Assembly: GCA_025060075.1 (NCBI GenBank)
Contig: JANXCZ010000048.1
Span: 1-35,062, forward strand
Origin: Thermodesulfovibrio sp.
GTDB lineage: Bacteria; Nitrospirota; Thermodesulfovibrionia; Thermodesulfovibrionales; Thermodesulfovibrionaceae
Reading direction: 5' to 3'
Length of the DNA: 35,062 nt
Part shown: positions 1 through 10,310 of the stretch, piece by piece
How the letters are laid out: every line of letters begins with the position of its first letter
Position numbering within the stretch: the stretch's first letter is position 1
Notes under the pieces: model-generated
Seen by the model: only the letters and a program-made list of their open reading frames with translations
Database searches by the model: none
What the model was told of the DNA's origin: nothing
Made by a program: the position numbers and the translations under genes

Positions 1-1455
1 CTCTGCTGAAGGGGGCTTGATAAATACTCTTTCAGGAATTCTTCCATGGGAGCACCATTTTGCAACTTTATAAACTTGTGTTTTATAGACATCTTTAATA
101 ACTCCAAATCCACCAGCCATGTCTCCATAAAGGGTTGCATAGCCAACTGACATTTCTGATTTATTTCCAGTGGTAACTACAAGCCAGCCGAATTTATTTG
201 ATAGTGCCATAAGAATATTTCCACGAATCCTACTTTGTATATTCTCTTCAGTTACATCTTCAGGCAATCCCTTAAAAGTCTTTGAAAGCTCCTTAAGGTA
301 TTGCTCAAATATATTATCTATTGAGATTTCAATCATCTCAATTCCAAGATTTTGGACAAGCTGATAAACATCTTCTCTACTTTCTTGAGAGGTAAATCTT
401 GAAGGCATAAAAACTCCCTTTACTTTATCTTTCCCTAATGCTTCTGTTGCTATTAATGCAACAAAGGAAGAGTCAATACCTCCACTTAAGCCAAGACATA
501 CTTTCTGAAATCCATTTTTTTTAACATAATCCCTTAAACCTAATACAAGAGCTTTAAAGATTTCTTCTTCCTCTTTAAGATTTTCTATTTGTCTTGTGTT
601 ATGCTTAAAAGCTGGTTTATTAGTAAAACTTTTTCTTTTAACGGGAATCTTTACCTTATCTCTGTCTTTTAACTCTGTTTCCCATCTAATCTTTGGCTCT
701 CTCATTCTTACTCTTGTTACTTCATCAAGATCAATATCAACCACAATGATGTCTTCCTCAAAGGCTTTACCAACAGCCACTGTATCGCCAGATGGTGAAA
801 TAACAAGGCTTCTTCCATCAAAAACTATTTCATCTTGTCCACCTACTGTATTTAAATAAACGATAAATAATCCCATATCATAGGCTCTTGTAGAAAGCAT
901 CTTTAGTTTTTTCTCATATTTTCCGACATAAAATGGTGAAGCACTTATATTTATTATTAACTCTGCTCCTTGATATGCCTGAAGAGGGCTTGGCAAAGTA
1001 GGATGAAATATGTCTTCACATATATTTAGACCAAATAGCACTCCATCATAGTCATAAACAGGTGCTCTTTTGCCTGATTTAAAATAACGCATTTCATCAA
1101 AAATACTATAGTTAGGAAGATAAATCTTGTGATAGCTATCTATTAAACTTTGATTAGCGATTACTGCTGCAGAGTTGTAAAGATCATCTTCTTTAAAAGG
1201 TAATCCCAAAATAAGAACAAAGTCTTTAACTTTTTCAATTATTCTTTGAAGTGCTTCCCTTGTTTTTTTTATAAATGAGGGATAGAATAGTAAATCCTCT
1301 GGAATGTATCCTGTAAGGGCTAATTCCGGAAAGATAACTATTTCAGCATTTTCATTAATAGCTTTTTCAGTAAATGAAATGATTTTATTTAGATTACCAT
1401 CAATATCACCAACAACAGGATTTATCTGGCATAGAGCTAATCTTAGAATTCTCAT
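1..1455 (-). CDS. nadE: Glutamine-dependent NAD+ synthase (amidase + synthetase domains), C-terminus truncated by window edge
   Basis: Own translation of minus strand: MRILRLALCQINPVVGDIDGNLNKI...FPELALTGYIPEDLL...GLNICEDIF (nitrilase-type glutaminase), then LGLSGGIDSSFVALIATEALG (PP-loop SGGIDS) and TGNKSEMSVGYATLYGDMAGGF. Not in the ORF track because it runs off the window. ATGA overlap with the upstream gene. Confidence 0.95.
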   Translation of the reverse strand, partial: MRILRLALCQINPVVGDIDGNLNKIISFTEKAINENAEIVIFPELALTGYIPEDLLFYPSFIKKTREALQRIIEKVKDFVLILGLPFKEDDLYNSAAVIANQSLIDSYHKIYLPNYSIFDEMRYFKSGKRAPVYDYDGVLFGLNICEDIFHPTLPSPLQAYQGAELIINISASPFYVGKYEKKLKMLSTRAYDMGLFIVYLNTVGGQDEIVFDGRSLVISPSGDTVAVGKAFEEDIIVVDIDLDEVTRVRMREPKIRWETELKDRDKVKIPVKRKSFTNKPAFKHNTRQIENLKEEEEIFKALVLGLRDYVKKNGFQKVCLGLSGGIDSSFVALIATEALGKDKVKGVFMPSRFTSQESREDVYQLVQNLGIEMIEISIDNIFEQYLKELSKTFKGLPEDVTEENIQSRIRGNILMALSNKFGWLVVTTGNKSEMSVGYATLYGDMAGGFGVIKDVYKTQVYKVAKWCSHGRIPERVFIKPPSAE

Positions 1456-2012
1456 GAATCACTTATTGGACAACACTTTATAGCGTCAAAGGCATAAAGT
1501 ATTCTTTTTTCCTTTTGAAGTCTTTCTTTATCATATGGAATAAACTCCATATACGAGATTTTCCTTAGAAGTTCATCCTTTGATGGAAACTCCATTGTCT
1601 GCTTTACCTCACCTGATAAAATGTCTATAAGTATGCCTTCTTTACTGTCTGTAATAAAAGCAAAGGGAATCTGATAGGGTTCAACTACTCTACAGAAGGC
1701 AAACATAAACCTTTCCCATGATTCAATTGAAGCTGGAGTACATTTAATTGCGAATAAAACTTTTCCATCAATTACTAAAAGAATATCCACTGATGTAACA
1801 AATCTCTCTCTTTCTGAAACGATAACTTCATACTCTTTATTAAAATATATATCACTAAGTTTATAACCAAGATCAATTAACTTTTCTATCATTAATCTCT
1901 GAATATATCCTATAGTTTTCGCAGAAAGCTCTTGTTCTCTTTTTATAATTTCCTCAATAAGTTTTCTTCTTTCTTCTTGAGAATTAGGTATTTTGCTAAG
2001 TCTTATCTCCAT
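1452..2012 (-). CDS. Type I restriction enzyme R N-terminal-like (HSDR_N-type) small protein
   Basis: 186 aa; VTSVDILLVIDGKVLFAIKCTPASIESWERFMFAFCRVV resembles the stand-alone HSDR_N-like nuclease fold; RBS AAGGAGA upstream; 4-bp overlap with nadE. Confidence 0.6.
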   Translation of the reverse strand: MEIRLSKIPNSQEERRKLIEEIIKREQELSAKTIGYIQRLMIEKLIDLGYKLSDIYFNKEYEVIVSERERFVTSVDILLVIDGKVLFAIKCTPASIESWERFMFAFCRVVEPYQIPFAFITDSKEGILIDILSGEVKQTMEFPSKDELLRKISYMEFIPYDKERLQKEKRILYAFDAIKCCPISDS

Positions 2013-2165
2013 TAAGCTTCTCCTTTTGTTTAAATTGATTTAATAAATATTTTTAAATAACAATGGCCAAAAAATCAAATATGAGATACATTAAAAAGGA
2101 CCATTCAACAATAGTGAAAATTTTATGGAAAAATTTTTGCTTTCGGTTGCATAAGTTATTATTAA

Positions 2166-2897
2166 ATGTTAAAATTTTATATGCTTTTTAAGTGGTTAAT
2201 ATCCTTTCTTCTCATTATCTTTGCTTCATTGTCTTTATTTACTATGCTTGAGATATTTGGAAAAAGTGAAAGGAGGCTTAGTATGGAAAAGTTAAAAAAA
2301 CTTCATAGGTTCTTTGGAAAGCTTTTTTTCTTTACATTTCTTGTAGGAGCAGTAGTATGCATCTACTATCTTAATCAGTCAAAGGTTGAGTTCACTCCTC
2401 GTATAAGCTTTCATGTTTTTTCAGCTGTAGCAGTGTTTTTACTTTTTAGTCTAAAGATGCTTTTTGTAAAGGTTTATAAGCAGTTTTACTCTTATGTAAA
2501 GCCTCTTGGAGTTACTGTTGCTCTACTTAGCTTTATTTTGTTTAGCTTTTCAACAGGATACAGTGTGGTGACATTTGACAAAGAAACGATTTCAAACAAC
2601 TCTTCGCAGACAGAAACAATGGTTGCAAAGCTTCCTAAGGGTGATTTAGACTCTGGTAGAAAGCTTTTTAACAACCTCTGTATAGGTTGTCATTATCCAG
2701 ACAGAAAGGATTATAAGAGATCAGCTCCAGGACTTAAAGGATTGTATCAAGAAAAGACACTTCCAGTAAGTAAAAAGCCTGTTACTGATGAAAATATAAT
2801 AAATCAGTTAAGAAAGCCTATCAAGTTTATGCCTGCATTTACTGATTTATCAGATAAGGAAATTGCAGATATAATTGCTTATCTTAAAACTTTATAG
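2166..2897 (+). CDS. Membrane protein with C-terminal c-type cytochrome domain
   Basis: Several TM segments, then GRKLFNNLCIGCHYPDR (CxxCH heme c motif) and a distal Met (IKFMPAFTDLSDKEIADIIAYLK). Alternative start at 2283 preceded by AAAGGAGG. Confidence 0.8.
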   Translation: MLKFYMLFKWLISFLLIIFASLSLFTMLEIFGKSERRLSMEKLKKLHRFFGKLFFFTFLVGAVVCIYYLNQSKVEFTPRISFHVFSAVAVFLLFSLKMLFVKVYKQFYSYVKPLGVTVALLSFILFSFSTGYSVVTFDKETISNNSSQTETMVAKLPKGDLDSGRKLFNNLCIGCHYPDRKDYKRSAPGLKGLYQEKTLPVSKKPVTDENIINQLRKPIKFMPAFTDLSDKEIADIIAYLKTL

Positions 2898-2901
2898 TTG
2901 A

Positions 2902-4965
2902 ATGAAACCTAACAGACTTATAAATGAAAAAAGTCCTTACTTAAGACAGCATGCTTACAATCCCGTAGATTGGTATCCATGGTGTAAGGAGGCTTTTTCT
3001 AAGGCATTAGAGCAGGATAAACCTATATTTTTGTCAATTGGCTACTCTACGTGTCATTGGTGTCATGTCATGGAAAAGGAGTGCTTTGAGGATCATGAAA
3101 TAGCTGATATTTTAAATAAAAACTTTATTTCTATAAAGGTTGACAGAGAGGAAAGACCTGACATTGACAATATTTATATGAAAGCCTGTTATCTATTTAA
3201 TCAGAGAGGTGGATGGCCCCTAACAGTTATTATGACTCCCCATAAAAAACCATTTTTTGTGGATACTTATATTCCTAAGGATGACAGATATGGAAGATTA
3301 GGACTTAAAAGTATTCTTCTTAAGATTGTAGAGATATGGAAGAAAGAGAGAAAAAGAATCTTTGAAATATCAGATTCAATAGCAGAAGCTTTGACTCATA
3401 TTAAAAGTAAAGTTGAAGATAAAGAATTATCTAAGGAATTAATAGAAAAAGCTTACTATGAGTTAAAAGAGCAGTTTGATAAGGATTTCGGTGGATTTGG
3501 TTTAGCTCCCAAATTTCCCATGCCTTTAAATATGATTTTTCTTCATAGATTTTACCATAGAAATAAGATAAAAGATGCCCTTGAAATGTCTACTAAAACT
3601 CTTGAAAGTATGGCAAAAGGTGGAATATACGACCAAATTGGCGGTGGATTTCATAGATACTCAACGGATTCTTACTGGATAGTTCCCCACTTTGAAAAGA
3701 TGCTACATGACAATGCCCTTTTGATTATGGCTTACACTGAGGCTTATGCTATCACAAAAGATAGCTTTTTTAAAAAGATTATTGAAGATACTGTTTCATT
3801 TTTAGAAAGAGAAATGTTAAGTCCAAAGGGTGGTTTTTATTCTGCATTAGATGCAGATACTGAAGGTAAGGAAGGAGAGTTCTATCTTTGGAGATTAGAT
3901 GAGATAAGGGAAATTCTAAATGATAAGGAGTTTTTAGTGGCTGAATTAGCTTTTGGTATCTCAGATGAAGGTAATTTTTTTGATGAGGTTAAAAGAACAA
4001 AAACAGGAAAAAATATAATTTACTTTGCTAAGGATCCTAAGAAAATCGCTGATGAATTAAGGATTTCTGCTGAGGAGGTTGAAAATATAATTGATAGGAT
4101 TAAGATAAAACTATTTAATGTAAGAGAAGGCAGAGTAAAACCATTCAGGGATGAGAAAATTCTTACTGACTGGAACTCCCTCTTAGTAGCTGCTCTTTCA
4201 AGGGCATATTTAGTCATAGAAGATGATAGATTAATTAGATTGGCTAAAGAATGTCTTGATTTTATATTGAAAAACATGTTCGACAGTGAAGGCAGGCTTC
4301 TTCATGTATACAAAGATGAAGAGGCATCAGTATTTGCATATCTTGAAGACTATGCATATTTAATATGGGCATTAATTGATTATTATCTATGTTCCTTTGA
4401 TGCTTACTATCTAAGAGAATCAATAAGACTTCTTGAGGATGTTATATCTTACTTTTGGGATTTTGAAAGAGGAGGCTTTTATCAAACTGCCCACTACTCA
4501 GAGATTGTAATTTCAAGAAATAAAGAAATATATGATGGAGTCCTTCCATCAGGCAATTCTGTGATGGCTTACAACTTAGTTAGATTAAGTAGATTAGTTC
4601 AAGAAAGTAAGTATGAAGATTTAGCAAACTCCTTATTTAGAGCTTTTTCAGGAGAGATATCGCGACATCCTTCTGCATATCTATTTTCACTTGTTGCTTT
4701 TGAACTAATGACTTATGGAACAAAGGAAATTATTGTTATTCCTTTATCATGGAAAGAGGATCTTGAATTTTTAAGAAAACTTCAAAAGAACTTTTTACCA
4801 GAACTTTTAATCATTGTAAAGAATAGTGATACTGAGTCTTTTATTCCAAATATTAGGGAAAAGGATATAATTAATGAAAAGACAACATACTATTTTTGTT
4901 TGAATCGTAGCTGTCAGAGACCTACTAATGATAAAAATCAAATTTTATCATTGATCTTTAGTTAA
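2902..4965 (+). CDS. Thioredoxin-domain protein of the YyaL/DUF255 (spermatogenesis-associated protein 20-like) family
   Basis: [24 protein letters not shown]...[55 protein letters not shown]: hallmark motifs of the family. Confidence 0.92.
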   Translation: MKPNRLINEKSPYLRQHAYNPVDWYPWCKEAFSKALEQDKPIFLSIGYSTCHWCHVMEKECFEDHEIADILNKNFISIKVDREERPDIDNIYMKACYLFNQRGGWPLTVIMTPHKKPFFVDTYIPKDDRYGRLGLKSILLKIVEIWKKERKRIFEISDSIAEALTHIKSKVEDKELSKELIEKAYYELKEQFDKDFGGFGLAPKFPMPLNMIFLHRFYHRNKIKDALEMSTKTLESMAKGGIYDQIGGGFHRYSTDSYWIVPHFEKMLHDNALLIMAYTEAYAITKDSFFKKIIEDTVSFLEREMLSPKGGFYSALDADTEGKEGEFYLWRLDEIREILNDKEFLVAELAFGISDEGNFFDEVKRTKTGKNIIYFAKDPKKIADELRISAEEVENIIDRIKIKLFNVREGRVKPFRDEKILTDWNSLLVAALSRAYLVIEDDRLIRLAKECLDFILKNMFDSEGRLLHVYKDEEASVFAYLEDYAYLIWALIDYYLCSFDAYYLRESIRLLEDVISYFWDFERGGFYQTAHYSEIVISRNKEIYDGVLPSGNSVMAYNLVRLSRLVQESKYEDLANSLFRAFSGEISRHPSAYLFSLVAFELMTYGTKEIIVIPLSWKEDLEFLRKLQKNFLPELLIIVKNSDTESFIPNIREKDIINEKTTYYFCLNRSCQRPTNDKNQILSLIFS

Positions 4966-5385
4966 TTTTTTTATAGGCAAAATCTTAAAAGTTTTATTTA
5001 CTGGAATTAGTTGAGATGCAGCAATTAAGCAAGCTTTAATTATCAAGTTTTCTGGAATTGTCTCATAGACATATCCTTCAAGATGGATAGTTCTACACTC
5101 TTCATCTCCACATACACTACAGCATCGAGACTTTCCTGTTTGAGCAGAAAGCCATGCCTCAAGAGGTTTATCATTTATAAGAATTAGATTAGAGTTTAGA
5201 GGATTTTCGCTAAACTCAACTGGATTTATTTCATTTTTCTCCAAAATAACTTCAATATCAAGAATTCTAAAAGCTTCTTTAAGCTTATTATAAGCCTTTT
5301 CAAGCTCCTTTTCCGTATCTGCACATCTTGGACAGGTGGTGTTGTCTTTTACAAGTCTTTGCCACTTAATAGTTAAATTTTTCAT
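4948..5385 (-). CDS. DUF2703-type cysteine-rich protein
   Basis: N-terminal [45 protein letters not shown] typical of DUF2703 proteins. Confidence 0.75.
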   Translation of the reverse strand: MKNLTIKWQRLVKDNTTCPRCADTEKELEKAYNKLKEAFRILDIEVILEKNEINPVEFSENPLNSNLILINDKPLEAWLSAQTGKSRCCSVCGDEECRTIHLEGYVYETIPENLIIKACLIAASQLIPVNKTFKILPIKKLTKDQ

Positions 5386-5414
5386 ATTTTTAGTATTTCC
5401 ACAAGGAGAAGTTT

Positions 5415-5443
5415 TTGAAAAGGTTTATAAATAAAATTATAAT
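5415..5443 (+). promoter_or_regulatory. Putative sigma70 promoter for the thermonuclease-like gene, with TATAAT only 6 nt before ATG
   Basis: TTGAAA (5415-5420), 17-nt spacer, TATAAT (5438-5443), ATG at 5450. Confidence 0.55.
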
Positions 5444-5449
5444 ATAAAA

Positions 5450-5998
5450 ATGAAACTTTCAAAAACCATAAGCAAAATTCTTATCTTATTACTTACTCTT
5501 TTGCTTATTAATACTTCAACTTCTTGTAGTAGTAAAACACCTGATTACTATAAAGTAACAGAAATTCACGATGGTGACACTATAACTATAATAAAAGAGT
5601 CTTTTCTTGGAATTTTTGTAAAAACAGAAAGAGTTCGTCTCATAGGAATTGATGCACCTGAGCTTGAACAGGAACCATGGGGAAGAAGAGCGAAAAACTA
5701 CTTAAGAAAACTTATTAAAGAAAGTGACTGGCAGATAAAAATTGAGCTCGATGTTCAACACAGGGATAAGTATGGAAGAATTCTGGCATATGTTTGGGAT
5801 AAAAATGGAAACATGATTAACTATATGATGATAAGAAATGGATATGCAATGCTTTATACAATTCCACCTAATGTAAAATATGTAGATTTATTTGTAGAAG
5901 CCCAAAGACTTGCCCGTCAAGAGCAAAAAGGTATTTGGGGAAAAGAAGGTCTTAAAGAGAAACCTTCTGATTGGAGAAAACAAAATCCAAGAAACTAA
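5450..5998 (+). CDS. Thermonuclease (SNase-like) lipoprotein
   Basis: Lipobox-like LLINTSTSCSS; VTEIHDGDTITI, RVRLIGIDAPELEQEPWGRRA, DKYGRILAYVW: SNase family motifs. Confidence 0.9.
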   Translation: MKLSKTISKILILLLTLLLINTSTSCSSKTPDYYKVTEIHDGDTITIIKESFLGIFVKTERVRLIGIDAPELEQEPWGRRAKNYLRKLIKESDWQIKIELDVQHRDKYGRILAYVWDKNGNMINYMMIRNGYAMLYTIPPNVKYVDLFVEAQRLARQEQKGIWGKEGLKEKPSDWRKQNPRN

Positions 5999-7317
5999 AC
6001 TATGAAGCCTTTCTTTTTTAAGTAGTTTTTAACTTCTTGTCCTTCAGTTTCAAAGCCTCTTTTACCTAAAGCACCATATGTAAGTCTCTTGCCAAGCTCA
6101 ACACCAGGCTGATTAAATGGATTTACTCCATAGAGTAATCCTGCCATAGAAGTTACAACTTGAAGAAACTGAAAGATCTGTCCAATATAATATGCATTAA
6201 TCTTTGGTAGCACTATCTTCATATTAGGTTTCTTACTCTTTCTTAAAGCCATTTCAGTAGCAAGTTGTTCAGTGTTGATCAGTTCTTCAAGAGTATGTCC
6301 TCCAAGATATCTTAATCCTTCAATATTATGAAACTCTTCAGGAATTTCCTCTTGAAATCCATGATTTTCAACAGTTACAAATAGAATAACTTTATCTTCA
6401 GGTCCTTCCATCCATAGTTGAAGTTGCGAGTGTTGATCAGTTGTTCCAATAGAAGGATAAGGCGTTGTTCCTTTTCCTTCTTTCCCGAGACTTTCTGCCC
6501 AAAGCTGACAGAACCATTCAGAAAGAGTCCTTAATCTGTCAGAGTAAGGCAGAAAAACTAAAACTTTTCTATTTTTTAATCTGTCCATAAGATAAAGGCA
6601 TGAGGCAAGATAAGCCATAGGGTTTTCACTTAGGTTTTCGTTAAAAGCTCTCTCTGATATTGCTCTTGCTCCTTCAAGTATTTCCTCACTTTTTACTCCT
6701 ATTGCCTCTGCCAGAAGAAGACCAACAGCTGTTAAGACCGAGTATCTTCCAACTACATTTTTGGGAATTTCAAGACATGGAATTTCATACTCATTTGCAA
6801 TTAATCTCAGATTTCCTTTTTCAGGATCCGTTGTAAAGATAAAATGCTCTTTTACATCAAGTTTTTTATCCCTTATCATTTTCCAGAAGATTAAAAAAGA
6901 AGCTAACGTTTCTGCTGTGCTTCCAGATTTTGATATTACATTTATAAGGGTTTTTTTCAAATCAATGATCTCTATAATATATTTAAACGTAGCTGGATCA
7001 ACATTATCGTAAATAAAAACTTTTTTTTCTTTTCTTAGATTGTTAAAAGGGCTTAATGCTTCAAGTAAAACCTTAGGTCCAAGAGCACTTCCTCCAATTC
7101 CAAGAATGATAAAGTATTCATAATCCTTTGCTTTCTTGCCAAAATCCTTAATCTTTGAGATATCCTGAAATGGCAGATCTAAAAACTCAAGCTCTTTATA
7201 GGGCTTTTTAGATAAAAGAGATATGGATTTCTTGGCTTCATTTTCTATTTCAAGAAGAGAAATACCGTTTTCACCTATTTCTTCTGTTAAAATATTTGAA
7301 AAATGAAGTCTTATCAT
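5995..7317 (-). CDS. pgi: Glucose-6-phosphate isomerase
   Basis: ILGIGGSALGPKVLLEAL, VISKSGSTAETLASFLIF, GTTDQHSQLQLWMEGP, NPFNQPGVELGK. ORF track starts at 7353, but AAGGAG precedes ATG at 7317 (MIRLHFSN...). Confidence 0.93.
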   Translation of the reverse strand: MIRLHFSNILTEEIGENGISLLEIENEAKKSISLLSKKPYKELEFLDLPFQDISKIKDFGKKAKDYEYFIILGIGGSALGPKVLLEALSPFNNLRKEKKVFIYDNVDPATFKYIIEIIDLKKTLINVISKSGSTAETLASFLIFWKMIRDKKLDVKEHFIFTTDPEKGNLRLIANEYEIPCLEIPKNVVGRYSVLTAVGLLLAEAIGVKSEEILEGARAISERAFNENLSENPMAYLASCLYLMDRLKNRKVLVFLPYSDRLRTLSEWFCQLWAESLGKEGKGTTPYPSIGTTDQHSQLQLWMEGPEDKVILFVTVENHGFQEEIPEEFHNIEGLRYLGGHTLEELINTEQLATEMALRKSKKPNMKIVLPKINAYYIGQIFQFLQVVTSMAGLLYGVNPFNQPGVELGKRLTYGALGKRGFETEGQEVKNYLKKKGFIV

Positions 7318-7462
7318 ATTTTTCTCCTTTTTTTGAAAAATAAGCAATAACAAAAATTATAACTACTGATAATACAACTATTATAACTAAAACCTTTGTT
7401 AGTTTAAATGCCATAGTTACAAGAAGAGCTAAGGCAATAAGAAGATAAAACTGCCATTTCAA
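7271..7462 (-). CDS. Small hydrophobic membrane protein, unknown function
   Basis: 63 aa, hydrophobic stretch plus basic tail (KKGEKYDKTSFFKYFNRRNR); TTG start overlaps the stop of the upstream atpI-like gene; overlaps pgi start by ~47 bp. Confidence 0.45.
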   Translation of the reverse strand: MKWQFYLLIALALLVTMAFKLTKVLVIIVVLSVVIIFVIAYFSKKGEKYDKTSFFKYFNRRNR

Positions 7463-7824
7463 GATGTTTGCCTCCTTACATAAAGATAGGCTTCCTTAGT
7501 TGAGATGATCAAAATAGCTATAAATCCTATTAACAAGCCCTTTATATTAAACCAACCTTTGATGGCAATAAACCAAAGGAATAGAAAAATAGCACCAAGC
7601 TTAATATAGCTTAAGCCAATTACAGTAAGTTGAAAAAATGGTTTACCAAAAAACTTCTTTACAGCCCATGCAAGTTCTCTTAAACTAAGCCAGCTTATCA
7701 TTCCTCCAAGAATAACATTAAAGGCAACTATCTCATTCTGCCATATAAGATATGATAATATGGCAAGAAATGGAACTAAGATAAAAGTTTGTCTATTGAT
7801 TTTCTTTATTACTTCTTTGTCCAT
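7459..7824 (-). CDS. ATP synthase subunit I-like membrane protein
   Basis: 121 aa, four predicted TM segments; follows an AtpZ-like gene, typical of atpZ-atpI order. Confidence 0.65.
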   Translation of the reverse strand: MDKEVIKKINRQTFILVPFLAILSYLIWQNEIVAFNVILGGMISWLSLRELAWAVKKFFGKPFFQLTVIGLSYIKLGAIFLFLWFIAIKGWFNIKGLLIGFIAILIISTKEAYLYVRRQTS

Positions 7825-8059
7825 TTGTTTTGTTTACCTTTCTTATAAATCTAAAGACTTCTTTTACTCCTGCTACAAATCCAGCAGCTAAAAAAATAAG
7901 AAAAAAAATAGGAAAAGTCTTAACAAAAACAAATTTATCTATCAAATATCCAAGTGCTGCTCCTATGATTACACAGAGAACAAAGTTAATTCCTAAAGCT
8001 GAAGCCTCAAGAATTACTTTAAATATGGATTTTTTAGTAGTCTCTTCAGTCACTGTCAC
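7793..8059 (-). CDS. AtpZ/AtpI family membrane protein (F0F1-ATPase assembly-associated)
   Basis: ALGINFVLCVIIGAALGYLIDKFVFVKTFPIFFLIFLAAGFVAGVKEVFRFIRK is the AtpZ-like two-TM motif; likely GTG start at 8053 or 8059 overlapping the torD-like stop. The N-terminal extension in the ORF track (to 8182) is probably spurious. Confidence 0.7.
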   Translation of the reverse strand: MTVTEETTKKSIFKVILEASALGINFVLCVIIGAALGYLIDKFVFVKTFPIFFLIFLAAGFVAGVKEVFRFIRKVNKTNGQRSNKENQ

Positions 8060-8570
8060 CCTCACATTCTGATAATACAAACTCTTTAAGAGAATATGCA
8101 ACTTCTTTATAAAAATCTGTATTTGCCTTTTCATATAAAGCATCACAAAAAAGAGGTATCCATTCGCAGAGTCTTTTTGCAAACTCTATTTGTAAATCTC
8201 TTAAATTTTGCTCAATCAAATAACTCATAAAAAGTAGTTCCATTGAGATATGATCTGGTGGGAGATCTATTTCTTCATCTATTGCAACTCCTGCTGTCCA
8301 ATAAAAATGCTGAACGTCATCAAGAGAGTGATTTATTGGACTGTCTTTATAAATTTCTGCTTTGTAATAAGCTTCATAGTTAGGCAGGATTCCATTAGTA
8401 AATAAATTTATAAAATCTTCGCATATTTCTTCATAAGTCTCCTTAACCTCTATTTGGGCAAATACTTCAAACTGTTCAATATGCTCAATATGAGGAATAT
8501 TCATAAAAAGATAGGCAAAAAGCCTATAGGCTTCAGCTCTTTCCTCATCAAAGTAGTCTAAAAAACTCAT
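8046..8570 (-). CDS. TorD/DmsD-family cytoplasmic chaperone
   Basis: [53 protein letters not shown], the TorD-like PPDHxxxELxFM motif. Confidence 0.8.
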   Translation of the reverse strand: MSFLDYFDEERAEAYRLFAYLFMNIPHIEHIEQFEVFAQIEVKETYEEICEDFINLFTNGILPNYEAYYKAEIYKDSPINHSLDDVQHFYWTAGVAIDEEIDLPPDHISMELLFMSYLIEQNLRDLQIEFAKRLCEWIPLFCDALYEKANTDFYKEVAYSLKEFVLSECEGDSD

Positions 8571-9850
8571 AGTTCCTTAAATATTTTATAAGCTACCTTT
8601 ATAGTTTTTTCTATATCCTTTTCGCTATGGGCAAGACTAATAAATCCTGCTTCAAATTGAGATGGTGCAAGATAAATACCATTTTTAAGCATTCCTAAGA
8701 AAAACTTTTTAAATTTTTCTGTATCTGAAGTTTTTGCTGTTTTTGCATCTATAACTTCATTTTCAGTAAAGTATGTACAGAACATTGTGCCTGCTCTGTA
8801 AAATTTGACCTTTACTCCTGCTTTTTTTGCTGAATCTCTAAGTCCTTCTTCAAGATACTGCATCTTTTTTTCAAGTTTTTTATATGTAGATACCTTTGAA
8901 AGCACCTTTAATGTCTCAATACCAGCAGTCATTGCAATAGGATTTCCTGAAAGTGTGCCTGCCTGATAAACTCCTCCTTCAGGTGCTACAAGTGACATTA
9001 TCTCTTTTTTACCCCCATAGGCACCAACAGGAAGTCCTCCTCCAATAACTTTACCAAGACATGTCAGATCAGGTTTAATGCCATAGTACTGTTGCGCACC
9101 ACCAAAGGATACTCTAAAGCCTGTCATAACTTCGTCAAAAATAAGAACAATTCCGTATTTTTCTGTCTCCTCTCTTAAAGCTTGTAAAAACTCTTCCTTC
9201 GGTAAAATACATCCCATATTTCCAATAACTGGTTCAACTATAACACATGCTATATCTTTCCAGTGCTCTTTGAGAGTGTTTTTAAATGCCTCTGTATCAT
9301 TAAAGGGTAGAACAATTGTCTCTGAAGTGTATGATTGGGGAACTCCGAGACTATCTGGAATACTGAATGTAGCAGCACCTGATCCAGCAGAAACTAAAAG
9401 ACCATCAACATGCCCATGATAGCATCCTTCAAACTTTACAACTTTATTTCTCTTTGTAAATCCTCTTGCTACCCTTATTGCTGACATGGTTGCCTCTGTT
9501 CCTGAATTAACCATACGAATTTTTTCCATTGAGGGAAAGGCTTTTTTTATAAGTTCGGCAAGCTTTATTTCAAGTTCCGTTGGTGCTCCATAGCTTGTTC
9601 CTCTCTCTATAGCTTTCTTTAATGCTTTAACAACAGATGGATAGGCATGCCCAAGAATCAAAGGTCCCCATGAAAGCACATAGTCAATATATTCATTACC
9701 ATCTACATCATAGATTTTTGAACCCTTTGCCTTTGCAATGAATAGAGGATTTCCACCTACAGCTTTAAATGCTCTTACAGGACTGTTAACTCCACCTGGC
9801 ATTAGATTTAAGGCTTTTTTATAAAGTTTTTCAGATTTTGTTGTTTTCAT
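8567..9850 (-). CDS. hemL: Glutamate-1-semialdehyde 2,1-aminomutase
   Basis: [92 protein letters not shown]. Confidence 0.97.
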   Translation of the reverse strand: MKTTKSEKLYKKALNLMPGGVNSPVRAFKAVGGNPLFIAKAKGSKIYDVDGNEYIDYVLSWGPLILGHAYPSVVKALKKAIERGTSYGAPTELEIKLAELIKKAFPSMEKIRMVNSGTEATMSAIRVARGFTKRNKVVKFEGCYHGHVDGLLVSAGSGAATFSIPDSLGVPQSYTSETIVLPFNDTEAFKNTLKEHWKDIACVIVEPVIGNMGCILPKEEFLQALREETEKYGIVLIFDEVMTGFRVSFGGAQQYYGIKPDLTCLGKVIGGGLPVGAYGGKKEIMSLVAPEGGVYQAGTLSGNPIAMTAGIETLKVLSKVSTYKKLEKKMQYLEEGLRDSAKKAGVKVKFYRAGTMFCTYFTENEVIDAKTAKTSDTEKFKKFFLGMLKNGIYLAPSQFEAGFISLAHSEKDIEKTIKVAYKIFKEL

Positions 9851-9916
9851 TCTTTACCTCCAAAAATTTTTATTTCAATAAAAATACCAAAAAAGATAAT
9901 AAAATCGCAAATTTTA

Positions 9917-9925
9917 TGTTATAAT
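9917..9925 (+). promoter_or_regulatory. Extended -10 element (TGtTATAAT) directly before the response-regulator ATG
   Basis: TGTTATAAT at 9917-9925; ATG at 9933, 7-nt gap, no Shine-Dalgarno between. Confidence 0.5.
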
Positions 9926-9932
9926 CCAATAG

Positions 9933-10310
9933 ATGCAAAAAAGGGCTTTTGTTATAGATGACGATGAGTTTGTTAGAGAAACCTTAAAGGCTATGCTTGA
10001 GTTTTTGGATTTTGAAGTAGTTACTGCTGAGGATGGTAGAAAGGCAATTGAGGTATTTGCTTCTCAAATAAGTTCAAAGAATTTTTTTGATGTTGTGTTT
10101 GTTGATCTTATTATGCCGGAAATGTCAGGAATGAAAGTAATTCAAGAACTTAAAAGAATTGATCCAAACATTAACGCTGTAATATCAAGCGGATACTTTA
10201 ATGATCCTTCAGTTGCTGAATATGAAAAATTAGGATTTAAAGGAATTCTCAATAAACCTTATACTCTTGAAGAACTTAAAGAAACTCTTAAAAAACTAAA
10301 TATCCTCTAA
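9933..10310 (+). CDS. Single-domain response regulator (CheY-like)
   Basis: VIDDDEFVRETL, VVFVDLIMPEMSGMKV, VISSGY, LNKPYTLEEL: canonical receiver residues. Confidence 0.93.
   Translation: MQKRAFVIDDDEFVRETLKAMLEFLDFEVVTAEDGRKAIEVFASQISSKNFFDVVFVDLIMPEMSGMKVIQELKRIDPNINAVISSGYFNDPSVAEYEKLGFKGILNKPYTLEELKETLKKLNIL

Noticed and set aside
170-859. Plus-strand ORFs 170-364 and 596-859
   Set aside because: Antisense to the clear nadE coding frame on the minus strand; low-complexity Ser/Leu-rich translations.
7793-8182. Full 129-aa version of the AtpZ-like ORF
   Set aside because: The N-terminal 40 residues overlap the torD-like gene; a GTG start at 8053/8059 gives the expected AtpZ size.
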